Assembly: GCF_963678635.1 (NCBI RefSeq)
Contig: NC_087062.1
Location: 38,765,330-38,829,329 of the forward strand
Length of the DNA stretch: 64,000 nt
Reading direction: 5' to 3'
DNA from: Symsagittifera roscoffensis
Lineage: Eukaryota > Xenacoelomorpha > Acoela > Convolutidae
Position 1 is the stretch's first letter. Each line of letters opens with the position of its first letter. The notes under the pieces are model-generated. The model ran no database searches. It was not told where the DNA came from and saw only the letters and a list, made by a program, of their open reading frames with translations. This document shows, piece by piece, positions 53,544 through 64,000 of the stretch. The position numbers were made by a program, and so were the translations under genes.

Positions 53544-55605
53544 AAAATCAGTGGCCAAAGTTGGGACGACGAATTGCCAGAAGACATAAGAGATAAGTTT
53601 CTCGAGTGGCACTCCGGTCTCCCTCTCTTAGTGCAATTGACTATTCCCCGTTGTTACTTCACAGAGCCTGTTGATCAAATTGAGCTAAACATGTTTGTTG
53701 ATAGCTCGCAGGACGTTTTTTGTGCGGTTGGATTTTTGCGTGCGCGACTCTCGAGCTCGCCTAAAACTCAAATATCCTTCATTTTTGGTAAAGCTCGCGT
53801 TGCGCCCATGCAAGCGCTATCTATACCGAAGCTAGAGCTTCAAGCTGCTTTACTCGCCACACGACTAAAAGATGATATACTGGCCGCCCTTACCGTCTCT
53901 ATTAATCATGTCTACATGTGGACAGATAAAACAACTGTTTTGCAGTGGCTAAATTCCACTGAAAAATTACCTGTATTCGTCGCTAATCGTGTCGGCGAAA
54001 TCCTCGAATCGACCATTATTGATGAGTGGCACCATGTTCTGAGCGGCGATAATCCAGCTGATACCGGTACGCGGGGGATTTCATCGGAAGCCCTCAAGGA
54101 TAGCAGCTGGGTTATTGATCCGAGCAATCTCAGCACTACTGATTGGCCGTTTATACCCGACGAACGTGTAATCAATAAAATTCGTTTGAAGGGTCCTTCT
54201 TGTGATGTTGATAAGTGCTTGGAGACATCATCTTCCTTCGTCACCGATGTCACATCCATCAAACATCCCGAACACGGGTTCAATTGGGAAAAGTTCAGTT
54301 CCTTTACAAGATATAAACGAGTAGTCGCTTTTATGTTCAGGATGTTGCCTTCACATAAGCATTTTCGTGGTAAGGACTTACGAATCACCGACCCCACTGA
54401 ACTTGATATTGCAGAAAGCAAACTGATTCATCTTGCTCAGATGGAATCCTTCCCCGTTGAGTTGAAAACACTCACCGCTGGCAAACCTATTAAGAATAGT
54501 AGTAAAATTGCCACATACTCGCCGTTTATCGGTCCCGCTGGAATCATTCGTTCCACCGGACGGATTGTGCGCTTAGTGAATACCAAGTTTGATACTAAGC
54601 ACCCAATATTACTCGTTGCCCGACATACCATAGTTCATTTGTTGGCCCGCAGCCTCCACCACAAGCATTTTCATCAAGGTTTAGATTACATGCGCTCCGT
54701 ATTAAATATCAAATATGCAATATTTGGGTTGCGTCGACTACTTCGGTCTATCGAAAATCAATGTGTAACATGCCCTAAACGCAAAGCAAGTACCATCCAG
54801 CCTATTATGTCCGATTTACCTGTCGAACGTCTCCGATATAAGCAACCACCCTTCAATCATACGGGTGTGGATTAATTTGAACCGCTTTACGTTCCGGTTC
54901 GCAGAAGCACTGAAAAAAGATGGGGATTTCTTTTTACTTGCCTCACCACCAGGTCTGTACACCTTGAGATTGTACCATCTCTGGACACCAGTTCTTGTGT
55001 CATGGGCATTGAACGGTTCATTGCGCGTCGTGGTACGCCATGTGCAATCTGGTCGGATAACGGCACGAACTTCGTTGGTGTGGAAAAGGAATTACTTGCC
55101 TGCATCAAGAGCTGGAAGGGCATGGCTGCGACCATTTTTGCACACAAAGGTGTTACTTGGAAGTTTAACCCGCCAGGCGCACCCCATCAGGGCGGCTCCT
55201 GGGAACGCCTCGTCCGAAGCGTGAAGCGCGTGCTGTACGATATCCTAGGCAGTAGGCGAGTCACTGAAGAGGTGTTAGGAACAACACTCTGCTTAGTTGA
55301 GCAGGCTTTGAATTCGAGGCCAATCACTCCCGTTAGTACCGATTCACGTGAGTTAGAGGCGTTAACCCCAAACCATTTTTTGCTTGGACAACATGCCACA
55401 AGCTTTCCTTCGCTTTTACCCGGGGAGCACTTCGATCACAAGAAAAGGTACGTGCGAGCGCAGTCATATGCTAACGCGATTTGGTCTCGTTGGCTTCGAG
55501 AATATGTTCCCTCGCTGAATAAGCGTGTCAAGTGGCACACTCATTCTGACTTCACTCTTAAAATAGGCGATCTCGTGTGGGTGATTTAGCCCGATAGTCC
55601 GGGTG
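53544..55605 (+). pseudogene. BEL/Pao RNase H and integrase with two stops
   Basis: One frame is continuous from about 53550 to beyond 55590 apart from a TAA at 54873-54875 and a TAG at 55587-55589. RNase H part: MFVDSSQDVFCAVGFL, SIPKLELQAALLATRL, VYMWTDKTTVLQWL, DNPADTGTRG. Integrase zinc finger: H-x3-H (HHKHFHQG) ... C-x2-C (CVTCPKR). Core: Asp in HTGVD just before the TAA, Asp in WSDNGTNF (~55055), Glu in GGSWERLV (~55203). The first stop replaces the residue after the catalytic Asp. Otherwise unusually well preserved for this element. Confidence 0.9.
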
Positions 55606-55738
55606 GGTACTACCCTCTCGCCCGAATCGTCAAGCTAAACTACGGACAGGAGGGTTGCGCCCGATCTGCCCTTGTCAGGACCGCTACCCGTGAAGTCTCG
55701 CGGCCGACCGTTAAGCTCGCTCCGGTTCTTCCTTCTTC

Positions 55739-55747
55739 AGGGGGGGA
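55739..55747 (+). other. Polypurine tract of the BEL/Pao element
   Basis: AGGGGGGGA immediately before the 3-prime LTR (TGTTGC), the expected plus-strand primer site. Confidence 0.8.
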
Positions 55748-56207
55748 TGTTGCAAAGCAAATATAGAGTATAGATGCATATGAAACAAGAGTATGAATAC
55801 ATATAAAACAAGCACAGTTGGCCCAGCGGCCTAGAGACAAGTCTCTCACGCCGGTCAACCGGGTTCGAGTCCCCCCATATGCAGACCTTAAAACATGTAG
55901 ACCCGAGGGGCTATAGCCCCATTTGACAGTTTTTTACTGTTTTTTGGTTCTAATTCGGTTCAGCCTTGATTAAGGCTGACCGCCAAAAAGAGCAATTTGT
56001 CTCAAGGACATTACCGACCGGTTCTTGCGGCTAGCTTGCGCCAATTCGTACCGAAACAAGTTGAGAAGTGAAGTTATATGATGTTATGCTTGACCAAAAA
56101 TACGATAAATTATTGAGTTTCCGAGAGTTTTTGCCGATAAATACTCTTTATAATTCAAAGCATTCGACTTCATAGTTTTTTACCAACTGACGGAGATTGA
56201 GCGAGCA
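55748..56207 (+). repeat. 3-prime LTR of the BEL/Pao element
   Basis: Same length as the 5-prime LTR, about 19 substitutions, no net indel. The tRNA-like segment is at 55812-55887 with A-box TTGGCCCAGCGG (55818-55829) and an intact B-box GGGTTCGAGTCC (55861-55872). Confidence 0.9.
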
Positions 56208-56512
56208 TAGTACGAAGCAATGAATTTGAACCGACACATATGGGACGACAAATAATGGACGAAGCAGTGAATTTGAAGTCAATTTATATATGATTCAAAA
56301 CAGTTAACCATGCAGTTGCCTTTCATGAACAAACTAAATAGAGACTGCGCTATTTTTACTCTAAACAGGAAGTTGAATGAGATGAAACTTATACTTAAAC
56401 TCTAAATTTGTTTAAAGCATAAGTGGTAAAATTAAACTTGATGCTGTTAAAATATGCATTTTGTCTGTAATCTGTAACATTCGCCCAAATACTACACAGT
56501 GACGGAGCGTAC
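56208..56512. repeat. Repeat block B, right half
   Basis: Continues block B after the insertion: GAAGCAATGAATTTGAA, then CTTTCATGAACAAACTAAAT and AGACTGCGCT, matching 58800-59065 closely. Confidence 0.85.
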
Positions 56513-57355
56513 AAAAAACACCTACTAATGACTTGCCCGCGTCAGTTACTAAATTCTACTCGTTTTTCACCGTCTCGACCTAGCCATTTGATTTTTTGGT
56601 CTGTCTAGGACTAAGTAAAAAGCTACTTTTTTTAGGCCATCAGTCAAACGACTTTTAATCAGCTTTTGTTTACATACGAACTCTACCACATAGCTGGGTA
56701 TCGGATCCTCAGACTATGTGATTGCTATTAAAAACACGGCTCGAATATCCTTACTTTACTATGTTTTTGGTGACACTTCTATATTAAATCCATTGGAGAT
56801 GGATTGATCCTTTACTCTTTCTAGCTACTCATATTCTAAAATATTAATCAATACCGGTGTTAATTCAAATTATTTATGGCATCAGAGTAGCTAAAAAGTC
56901 AGTTCTTTATAGTCCTTCACCATATACTGTCTCTGGGGGGCCGAGCCTCCGCTTCCGTGATTTCGTTGTAACAACGTCGTTATTACTCCCAATTCCTGGC
57001 ACGGGAGGGTATTGCTCTTTACTCCTTCCCCACTGAAGCCACTTTTCCACCTGTTTTCTCTAATTATCTGTCTCATCGTGCGTGATCGTCACGATAAGAA
57101 GCTTCGTTTCTTCTATCGTTCCCGTACGACTGTTTTCCACTAGCTCAGCGGTTGTTCTGTTTTTCGTAACTTTTTGGCTCAAAATTTTTTACATTTCTGG
57201 GAAATATGACGTCACAAATCGAATTTTTGAAAATTAAAATTCCAGAATAGTCTGACCCTCCTTTGCAACAGTTTTTTTTATTGCTAAGGCCTCTATTTCT
57301 ACTTTCGTGTCGTGCCGGAAGGTTTCGCTGTGCCAATCTGGCAGAATGGCACAAT
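56513..57355. other. No gene recognised
   Basis: Single-copy-looking, higher in GC around 56930-57080 than its neighbours. No frame above about 70 codons and no family resemblance. Confidence 0.45.
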
Positions 57356-57640
57356 CGTTTTGATGATTCTAGAAGTTAGTGAGTCATTTTCTGTGGTGGA
57401 ATTATTCTTTAACTTTCAATTTTTATGAAAGTTAATATGTATGTTATCTTTTTTTCTGGTGGAATTATTTTTTTATTTAATTGAAATAACGAAAGACATC
57501 TTAGCTCTCTCAATAAACTTGCATCAACTCAGACTCTCGTATCAGCTTTTTTCCGCTATTTTCTCTAAATGGAATTAAAAAATTGCTTATAACAATCTTG
57601 TCAATTTTAGTTTTATTCCAGATTAAACACTTTTTAACAA
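57356..57640. repeat. Repeat block A, short fragment
   Basis: Matches 46353-46635 (GATTCTAGAAGTTA, CTTGCATCAACTCAGACTCT, TTTGCTTATAACAATCTTGT-like words in order). The rest of block A is absent here. Confidence 0.75.
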
Positions 57641-58588
57641 AAAGTTTTATGTAATTTTTAACACAAGTGCAAAAGTGTTCTCCGCAGTTTTTACAAGATG
57701 CAGAATTTGGATTGATTTTTTGACAAATAAGCAAAATTTTAATTAAGTTTTTTACAAAGTGCAAAGATTTTTTCGAAAATTTTTGCAGAAGGTAGAAATT
57801 GTTCTGAATTTTTCCTTATTTTCAAAAAATTATGCATAAAACCAATTTTTCTTTTACTTTGGAAAATCGAAAAAGGCAAAAATTTATTGAAAAAAAGTCT
57901 TCTTGTTTAATTGCTTGGAAAAACTCTACATTGATGACTTCGATTTCTATACCCCATGTAAATACATTGTTTTTCTGTTGTTTTTGATCAACAGGCAAAA
58001 GTTAGTAATTTGAATGAAAAAACTAATGATTAGTTAATAACAGTGAAAAAAAAATGTAATAATTTTGTGCAAGAAGCTAATAGCGTTTCTTTTATTACAC
58101 CTAACTACACCACACTTCAACTTTTGTTTGAGTCTTGGACTGTAGTGTACAAAAATTTATCGATTTGTCTTATAGAAACCGCGTAAAGTAATAAAAATTT
58201 TGTTCAGTTTGTCGTTCAAGCTAGACAAGCCGGTGATGAAAATCCATAATCTGTTGTGGTAACCGAAACAAAGAAAATTGTCTAGACTTAGTTCCTATGG
58301 CTGTCAAAAAACGACGAACAGATCAAAACATACAATGACAAAAAGTATTGGTGACGAAAAGAACCATAAAGCTATCAACAATCACTTCTTCAAGAGACTC
58401 AATACTGTAGCTAAAAACTTGTTTGAAGTGAAACTTGTTAAATCTACTATAGAATATCGTAAACCAATTTTTGTAGATTTTTTTATAGTGCAGTATGCCA
58501 ACTGATATTAATTTTTTTTCAATAAATTATGCGACATCAACAAACTTGAAGAACTTCAAATAGATAGAAATTCCTTCTATTTGGCTTT
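57641..58588. repeat. Repeat block C, copy 1, with flanking AT-rich DNA
   Basis: From about 57895: GAAAAACTCTRCWTTGATGA, TGGACTGTAGTGTACAAAAA, CGCGTAAAGTAAT, ACAATGACAAAAAGTATTGG. Carries a 75-codon frame also open in other copies, but changes between copies are mostly amino-acid-altering. Confidence 0.7.
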
Positions 58589-59065
58589 GGCAGAAGAAGA
58601 TTAATTTCAATGTGTTCTACCCAGCTAGCGAGCAGAACGGAATGCAAAGCAAAGCCAGGATTTTTGGGACGATTTCACAGCAGATGCGAAAAACAAAAAT
58701 TTTCCCCCTTACTTGCTGCTCTAAACATGACAAGAGAGAACCAGGATTGTTCAAGGAGGAATTTAGAAGATTCTGGAGACAGTTCGCCGGACAAAAAGTG
58801 GACGAAGCAGTGAATTTGAATCGACACATATAGCACGACAAATAATGGACGAAGCGGGGAATTTGAAGTTAATATATATATGATTCAAAACAATTAACCA
58901 TGCATTTGCCTTTCATGAACAAACTAAATAGAGACTGCCCTAATTTTACTCTAAACAGGAAGTTGAATGAGATAAAATACATACTAAAACTCTAAATTTG
59001 CTGAAAACTTAAGTAGTGAAACTAAACATGATGCTGTAAAAATATGTATTTTGTCTGTAATGAAT
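58589..59065. repeat. Repeat block B, uninterrupted copy
   Basis: GGCAGAAGAAGATT to TTTTGTCTGTAATG. Shows the empty site (GTGGACGAAGCAGTGAATTTG near 58797) of the BEL insertion in the copy at 46641/56208. Confidence 0.85.
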
Positions 59066-61664
59066 CATTTTTTTCAACAGTTCTTTTTAAACGATGCGTT
59101 TGGGTTAACAAACTATGATTCTTTGATTCAAAAACATTTGAATAGAAAAACAAATTGATCGGTTGATAAAAAATGAGAGACAAAATTATGAGATTTAAGG
59201 GGAAAAAAGTGAGCAGTATGAGTCATCATGATTACCAAGGATGAAAGGAGTGCCGCTGCTTTAGATGGCCGCTGCTTTAGATGTCCGCTGCTTTATGTCA
59301 AGCTCTCCCCAGTTCTTATTCAAATATTATTGAAATATCACTGTTTGTTCTGTTTGCAACAAGTTTTACACAAATTGAATAGTAACCTAAGATAATTGTG
59401 AGTCTACTCACGACTCTTTATGTTCTTTTAAGACTTTTAAGTTCCATTTGGATTTTATTAGGAACATATCTTGTCCAAATTCTGAAGAGATCAGTCCAAC
59501 ATGTATACATATATCAAGAAAATGGCTGTCTGTACGATTGATTTGTTCAAACATAAGTTCTATTAAGGTATTGTTACATCACGATGAGAAGTTTTCAATC
59601 AGCTTATTCGAGCAGTTCAACATAAATTACGATGGAGAGTAGCCAAAAAGATGCCTAATACTGCAAAGAAACGACAAAATTCGAAAAAAATAGGAGACAT
59701 GATCTATGTTCTAATCAAAAACTTGCTGCCACACAAATTCTTGGTTCGGCGTTTCTCGACAGAGTTCGAAAAGTTCAAAACCTAAAATAAGAACCTGTTC
59801 TGTTGCACATTTTTAAATGTTTTATTGGTTGTGATGGTTCTGTGCTTAGAGATTATGTAATCTTCGGGATAAAAGTCAACTGTGCATACATGTTAACTGA
59901 GTAGTTTGCACTGATGAGTCCTTAAGAACTATGATTTGGTTCAGAACAATTAATTTCAAACAAAAATCAAAAACCAATTTTCAAACAAATGGGAAATTTC
60001 ATTAATCGCTTAAAAAGATAAAAAATTGTGTGTGAAACAAAAATTGAAACAGTTTTCGAGTTATTTGCATTTTCTTTTTCATGTGCCACGCCATATTTAC
60101 TTCTCACTAGAGATGTTTGCCCTAATGAATCAATAATTTTTTTCCTGTACCTTCTATCACGCATGGTTTCAAATTATCACCAATCAAGCAGAGAAAGTCT
60201 TAAAGGACTGAAACACTTCTTTGGCTCTCTGTAGAAGATATCAAACTCAGACATTTCTTCAAAAACAGTCAATTTCAGTAAAAGTTCACTTGTCAGCAAA
60301 TGAAATCTTTTTCCATATCCTAGATCTGCAAAATCATCAACAGTTTTTTCGTTTGAATAACATGAAAACCTGCGTTTTTTTGTCATATGAAATCCTGCAT
60401 GAGTGTCTTAGACATAGCTACCTCTTTTTAATTTCTCTGAGCCTTTTACTTCGAGTTCTTTCTATGCTGAAATAATTATGATAAATTGCAAACTGGACTT
60501 GAATTTTTTCAAATTTGAGAATCTTGTTAGATTCGGTACCAATTTCAAACTGAATGCAGTAATTCGCGCGTTCTATTAACTATTTTGGGTTAGATTTCCT
60601 CATCTTCTAAACTTTTTCTCCATGCTGATGGTTGAATTGGAATGAAATAAACCGTAGGAGATTTTCAAAAAAAACTGAAAAATATTTTTTCAGCTGCTTG
60701 TCAGTACCAGCTAAAAACTCAATAGGGTTTGCTCTAATTTTCTAAGAACGTACAAAATAACTAGAATGATTCAAAAAAGTTTTCAATAATTGAATCAATT
60801 TGAATTTTAAAAAAAATATATTTGTCTCATCAATTTGGTTGAATTTTGTTTGTTTTAAATGAGGTTTTATAGATTAAAAATTTTGTTGAAATGAAGCTAA
60901 TTTTAAAAGTTTTCTAAAAGTTTCAAGAATTTCCTAGGAAACGACTTGTGTTTATCTCAAATTTGGTTGAGTATCTTTATTGGAATATCAAAAAACAAAA
61001 TTTAGCGAAAAATAAAATTAGACGCGTTATATTATCAATCTCATTCACTCGTTAAAAAATACATTTTGTTTGATTGATTAAATTTCAATGCAGATGATTC
61101 TAGGTGTTATTGTGCAAGGACTTCTTAAAAAATTCTAGGAATCCATATGTTGATTCTATCGTTTAGAAGGTTCAAAAACTTTATGATTAAGGACATCGTT
61201 TTCTGTGTTGAAATTATTCTAAAATTTTCACTGTTCTATGAAATTTATTGTGTAATGACCTCTGTTTCTCTGGTGCAATTTTTTTTTCCTGAAAAAATAG
61301 AAAAACTTTTCTTATCTCTGTCGATAAACTAGCATCAAGTCAGACTCTCGGATCAGCTTTTTTCAGCTAGTTTTTCTATCAGAAATTAAATATTTGCTTT
61401 TAAACTTCTTATCACATTTAGTTCTACTCCTGCTTAAACCTTTTTTAACATCTAATTTTTTGTAATTTTCATTTCGTGAAAATTTGATTAGGTTTCGTAC
61501 GAGGTGCGAGAAAAGATTTGAATTTTTTAACAATGATGCGAAAGATTTGCAACAATTATGCGGACAATCTTTCATAGTTTTTTGAAGGATGCAAGTTTTT
61601 TGTGTTTTCTTTTTTTTTAAATGCAATCATCAATTTCTTTTTTCCTTTTAAAATGCAAAAAGGC
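59066..61664. repeat. Repeat block A, copy 2, with flanks
   Basis: 59210-61420 aligns with 44340-46640. Flanking parts are AT-rich and unassigned. No coding potential above chance. Confidence 0.7.
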
Positions 61665-62227
61665 AAAGCTAACTGATTAAAAACGTCTTGACTTATTGCT
61701 TAGAAAAACTCTGCTTTGATGATTTTGGCAGTTACACCACATGCAAGTACCTTATCGTAATCTGATTAAAATTATTTATAAAAATTTAATATAAACTGTG
61801 CTAGCAGAAGTGTACCAATTTTTTGACAAAAGGCTAAAATTATTCAATTATTACACCTTATTACACCACATTTCAACTTTTTATTGGATCTTGGACTGCA
61901 GTGTACAAAAATACATCGATTTGTCTTATAATCACCGCGTAAAGTTTTCATTAGTTTTGTTCGTTCTCTTGCTGATAATAGGCGAAGCGGTAATAAAACT
62001 CAATAATCTGGTGTGGTAACCAAAACAATGAGGAAAAATGAACAGATGAAAACATACAATGACAAAAAAATCTTGTTGACGAAAAGACCCGCAAAGCTTC
62101 CAAAAACCAATTCTTCAAGAGACTCAAAAATGGACTTACACGAAATGGAGATGGTTGAGTTTACTATAAAAAAACATCCAATTGTCAGGAAACCCAGACA
62201 AATGCAGATATCTTCGAAGACTTATAT
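61665..62227. repeat. Repeat block C, copy 2
   Basis: Same words as copy 1 (CTTGGACTGCAGTGTACAAA, CACCGCGTAAAGTTTTC, ACAATGACAAAAAAATC), with indels that disrupt the frame seen in other copies. Confidence 0.75.
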
Positions 62228-63050
62228 ACAAAGATTAATTTGAATGCATCCTTCCCAGCAACCGAGCAGAACGGAATGCAAAGCGAAGCTTGGATTGTCG
62301 AGACGGTTTCAGAGCAGATGCAGAAAAGAAATCTTCCCCCGTGATTGCTGCTCTAAACATAAGAAACACGAAAAATTTTATTGGAAAAAAAACCTCTCGA
62401 CTTATTGCTTTGAAAAACTCTATTTTGATGACTTCGAAAGCTACAGCACATGCAAGTTCTTTATCCTAATCTGATTAAAGATTTTTATAAAATTTTAATA
62501 TAAACTGTGCAAGCCGAAGTGTAATAATTTTTTGACAGGATGCTAAAGTGTTTCACTTATTACACCTTATTACACCACACTTCAAATTTTTTTTGGATCT
62601 TGGACTGCAGTGTACAAAAATTCGTCGAATTGTCTTATAGAAAACGCGTAAAGTAATCAAAAATTTTGTTCAATTTGTTGTTGAAGCTAGACAAGCCGGT
62701 GATTAGAATCCATATTTTGTTGTGGAAGCCGAAACAAGAACACTGTCTAGAATAAGTTCCTATGGGTGTCAAAAAATGAACAGATCAAAACATACAATGA
62801 CAAAAAATTTTGGCGATGAAAAGACCCATAAACCTTTCAACAAGCACTTCTTCAAGAGACTCAATGCTGTAGCTAAAAAACCGTTTGAAGTGAATTTTGT
62901 TAAATCTACTATAAAACATCGTGAACCAATTTTCGTAGATTTTTTTATAGTGAAGTATGCCAAACTGATATTTATTTTTTTTTCAATAAATTGTGCGACG
63001 TCAAAAAAATTGAAGAACTACAAATGGATACAAATTCCTTCTATTTGGCT
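62228..63050. repeat. Block B fragment followed by block C, copy 3
   Basis: 62228-62365 is the first ~140 bp of block B (TCCTTCCCAGCAACCGAGCA); 62375-63050 is block C. The next unit starts at 63050, giving a tandem period near 850 bp. Confidence 0.75.
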
Positions 63051-64000
63051 TTGACAGAAGAAGATTAATATGAATGCATCCTTCCCAGCATCCGAGCAGA
63101 ATGGAATTCAAAGCAAAGCAAGGATTCTCGAGACGATTTCAGAGCAGATGCAAAAAAGAAATCTTCCCCCGTACTTGCTGCTCTAAACATAAGAAACAGG
63201 CAAATTTTTTTTGAAAAAAACTTCTTGGCTTATTGCTTAGAAAAACTCTATTTTGATTACTTCGAAAGCTACACCACATGCAAGTTCCTTATCGTAATCT
63301 GATTAAAGATATTTATAAAATTTTAATATAAACAGTTCAAGCCGAAGGTTAATAATTTTTTGACAGGATGCTAAAGTGTTTCACTTATTACACTTAATTA
63401 TACCACACTTCAACTTCTTATTGGACCTTGGACTGCAGTGTACCAAATTCATCGATTTGTCGTATATTCATCGTGCAAAATATTCAACAGTTTTGTTCGT
63501 TCTGTTGCTGATATTTGGTGGAGCGGTAATGAAAATCCATAATCTGGTAGCCGAAACAATGATTTTGTTAGGAAGTAATTTCTATGGCTATCAAAAAACG
63601 GCCAGATTAAACATACAATGACAAAAACTCCTGCCGACGAAAAGACCCGTAAAGCTATCGACAACCAATTCTTCAAGAGACTCAATTTTGTGGCTAAAGA
63701 ATTACACGAAATGGAGCTGCTTGAACTAACTATAAAACAACGTGAACCAAATTTTGTAGATTTATTGATAGTAATATGCCAAGCTGAGACAGTTGTTTGG
63801 AGTTGTATTATTGTTTTTTTTTCGATAAGTTTTGCGACGTCAAGAAACATGAAGAATTCCAATTGGATAGAGAGTTCCTGACGTCGCAAGAAATCTGTAT
63901 CCAATTGTTAGGAAACCCGGACAAATGCAGATATCTTCAAAGATTTATATACAAAGATTTATATGAATGCATTCTTCCAAGCAACCGAACAGAACGGAAT
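63051..64000. repeat. Block B fragment, block C copy 4, start of another unit
   Basis: 63051-63200 block B fragment, 63215-63950 block C, and from 63953 block B again (TTCTTCCAAGCAACCGAACA), cut by the window end. The tandem array therefore continues outside. Confidence 0.75.

Larger units (their letters stand above)
46871..56207 (+). mobile_element. BEL/Pao LTR retrotransposon, decayed
   Basis: 460-bp direct LTRs (TGTTGC...GAGCGAGCA), PBS, a PPT (AGGGGGGGA) and, in order, an extra ORF, gag (DUF1759-type), zinc knuckles, aspartic protease, RT, RNase H and integrase, all plus strand. The domain set and RT block (WYLPQHPVINPNKPGKVRRV) are diagnostic of BEL/Pao. LTRs differ at about 19 of 460 sites by hand count (about 4 percent), and coding frames carry stops and frameshifts, so it is an old, inactive copy. 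Flanks GGAC/GTAC may be a diverged target duplication. Confidence 0.92.

Noticed and set aside
58278..63881. A similar frame (starting MTK, with FFKRLN and PxFVD words) open in three block C copies at 58278, 62722 and 63618
   Set aside because: Comparing two copies by hand, most differences change the amino acid and few are synonymous, one copy is disrupted, and the opposite strand is equally open. No sign of protein-level selection.

Overview
This is an AT-rich, intergene-like stretch of an animal genome, and almost everything recognisable in it is repetitive or mobile DNA. No host gene can be named with confidence. A BEL/Pao retrotransposon (a superfamily known only from animals), a Ty3/gypsy-type element with an envelope gene, a tRNA-derived SINE and many short hairpin repeats point to an invertebrate metazoan. 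A nematode or a similar small invertebrate is plausible, but the species cannot be told from the sequence.

Layout. 1-3.1 kb: copies of a hairpin-ended interspersed repeat (HP repeat, my name) and unassigned AT-rich DNA. 3.25-22.15 kb: one complete retroelement of 18.9 kb read on the minus strand, with 410-bp LTRs that differ at only two positions, a 4-bp target duplication (AAGT), a primer binding site, a polypurine tract and open reading frames throughout. 22.15-40.1 kb: a foldback element, a SINE, more HP copies and a 5-kb tandem duplication (28.2-37.6 kb) whose junction repeat is a visible recombination chimera. 40.16-40.91 kb: an old truncated relative of the large element. 40.9-44.3 kb: nothing recognised. 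44.3-64 kb: an array of related repeat blocks (called A, B and C here). A decayed 9.3-kb BEL/Pao element (46.87-56.21 kb, plus strand) sits inside one B block.

The large element is the outstanding object. In its own sense the order is LTR, PBS, leader with a duplicated hairpin and an upstream ORF, a 136-aa basic protein, a very long Gag-protease (1349 aa), Pol (RT, RNase H, integrase; 1343 aa from its first ATG), and then a compact block of accessory frames. That block holds a 50-codon frame without ATG, two tiny membrane proteins (76 and 62 aa), a 378-codon frame with no ATG, an 872-aa signal-peptide-bearing transmembrane glycoprotein (Env-like) and an unknown 597-aa protein. Consecutive frames in the block are joined by TAAATG, ATGA, a 5-nt gap, a 13-nt overlap and ATGA. 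Such packing suggests coupled termination-reinitiation and/or splicing from a polycistronic RNA. The near-identical LTRs and intact frames imply recent insertion of an endogenous-retrovirus-like element with unusual coding capacity.

The BEL/Pao element is older. Its 460-bp LTRs differ by about 4 percent by my hand count, and its gag and pol carry stops and frameshifts. It has a tRNA-like segment with pol III A- and B-box motifs inside each LTR, and an extra open frame upstream of gag.
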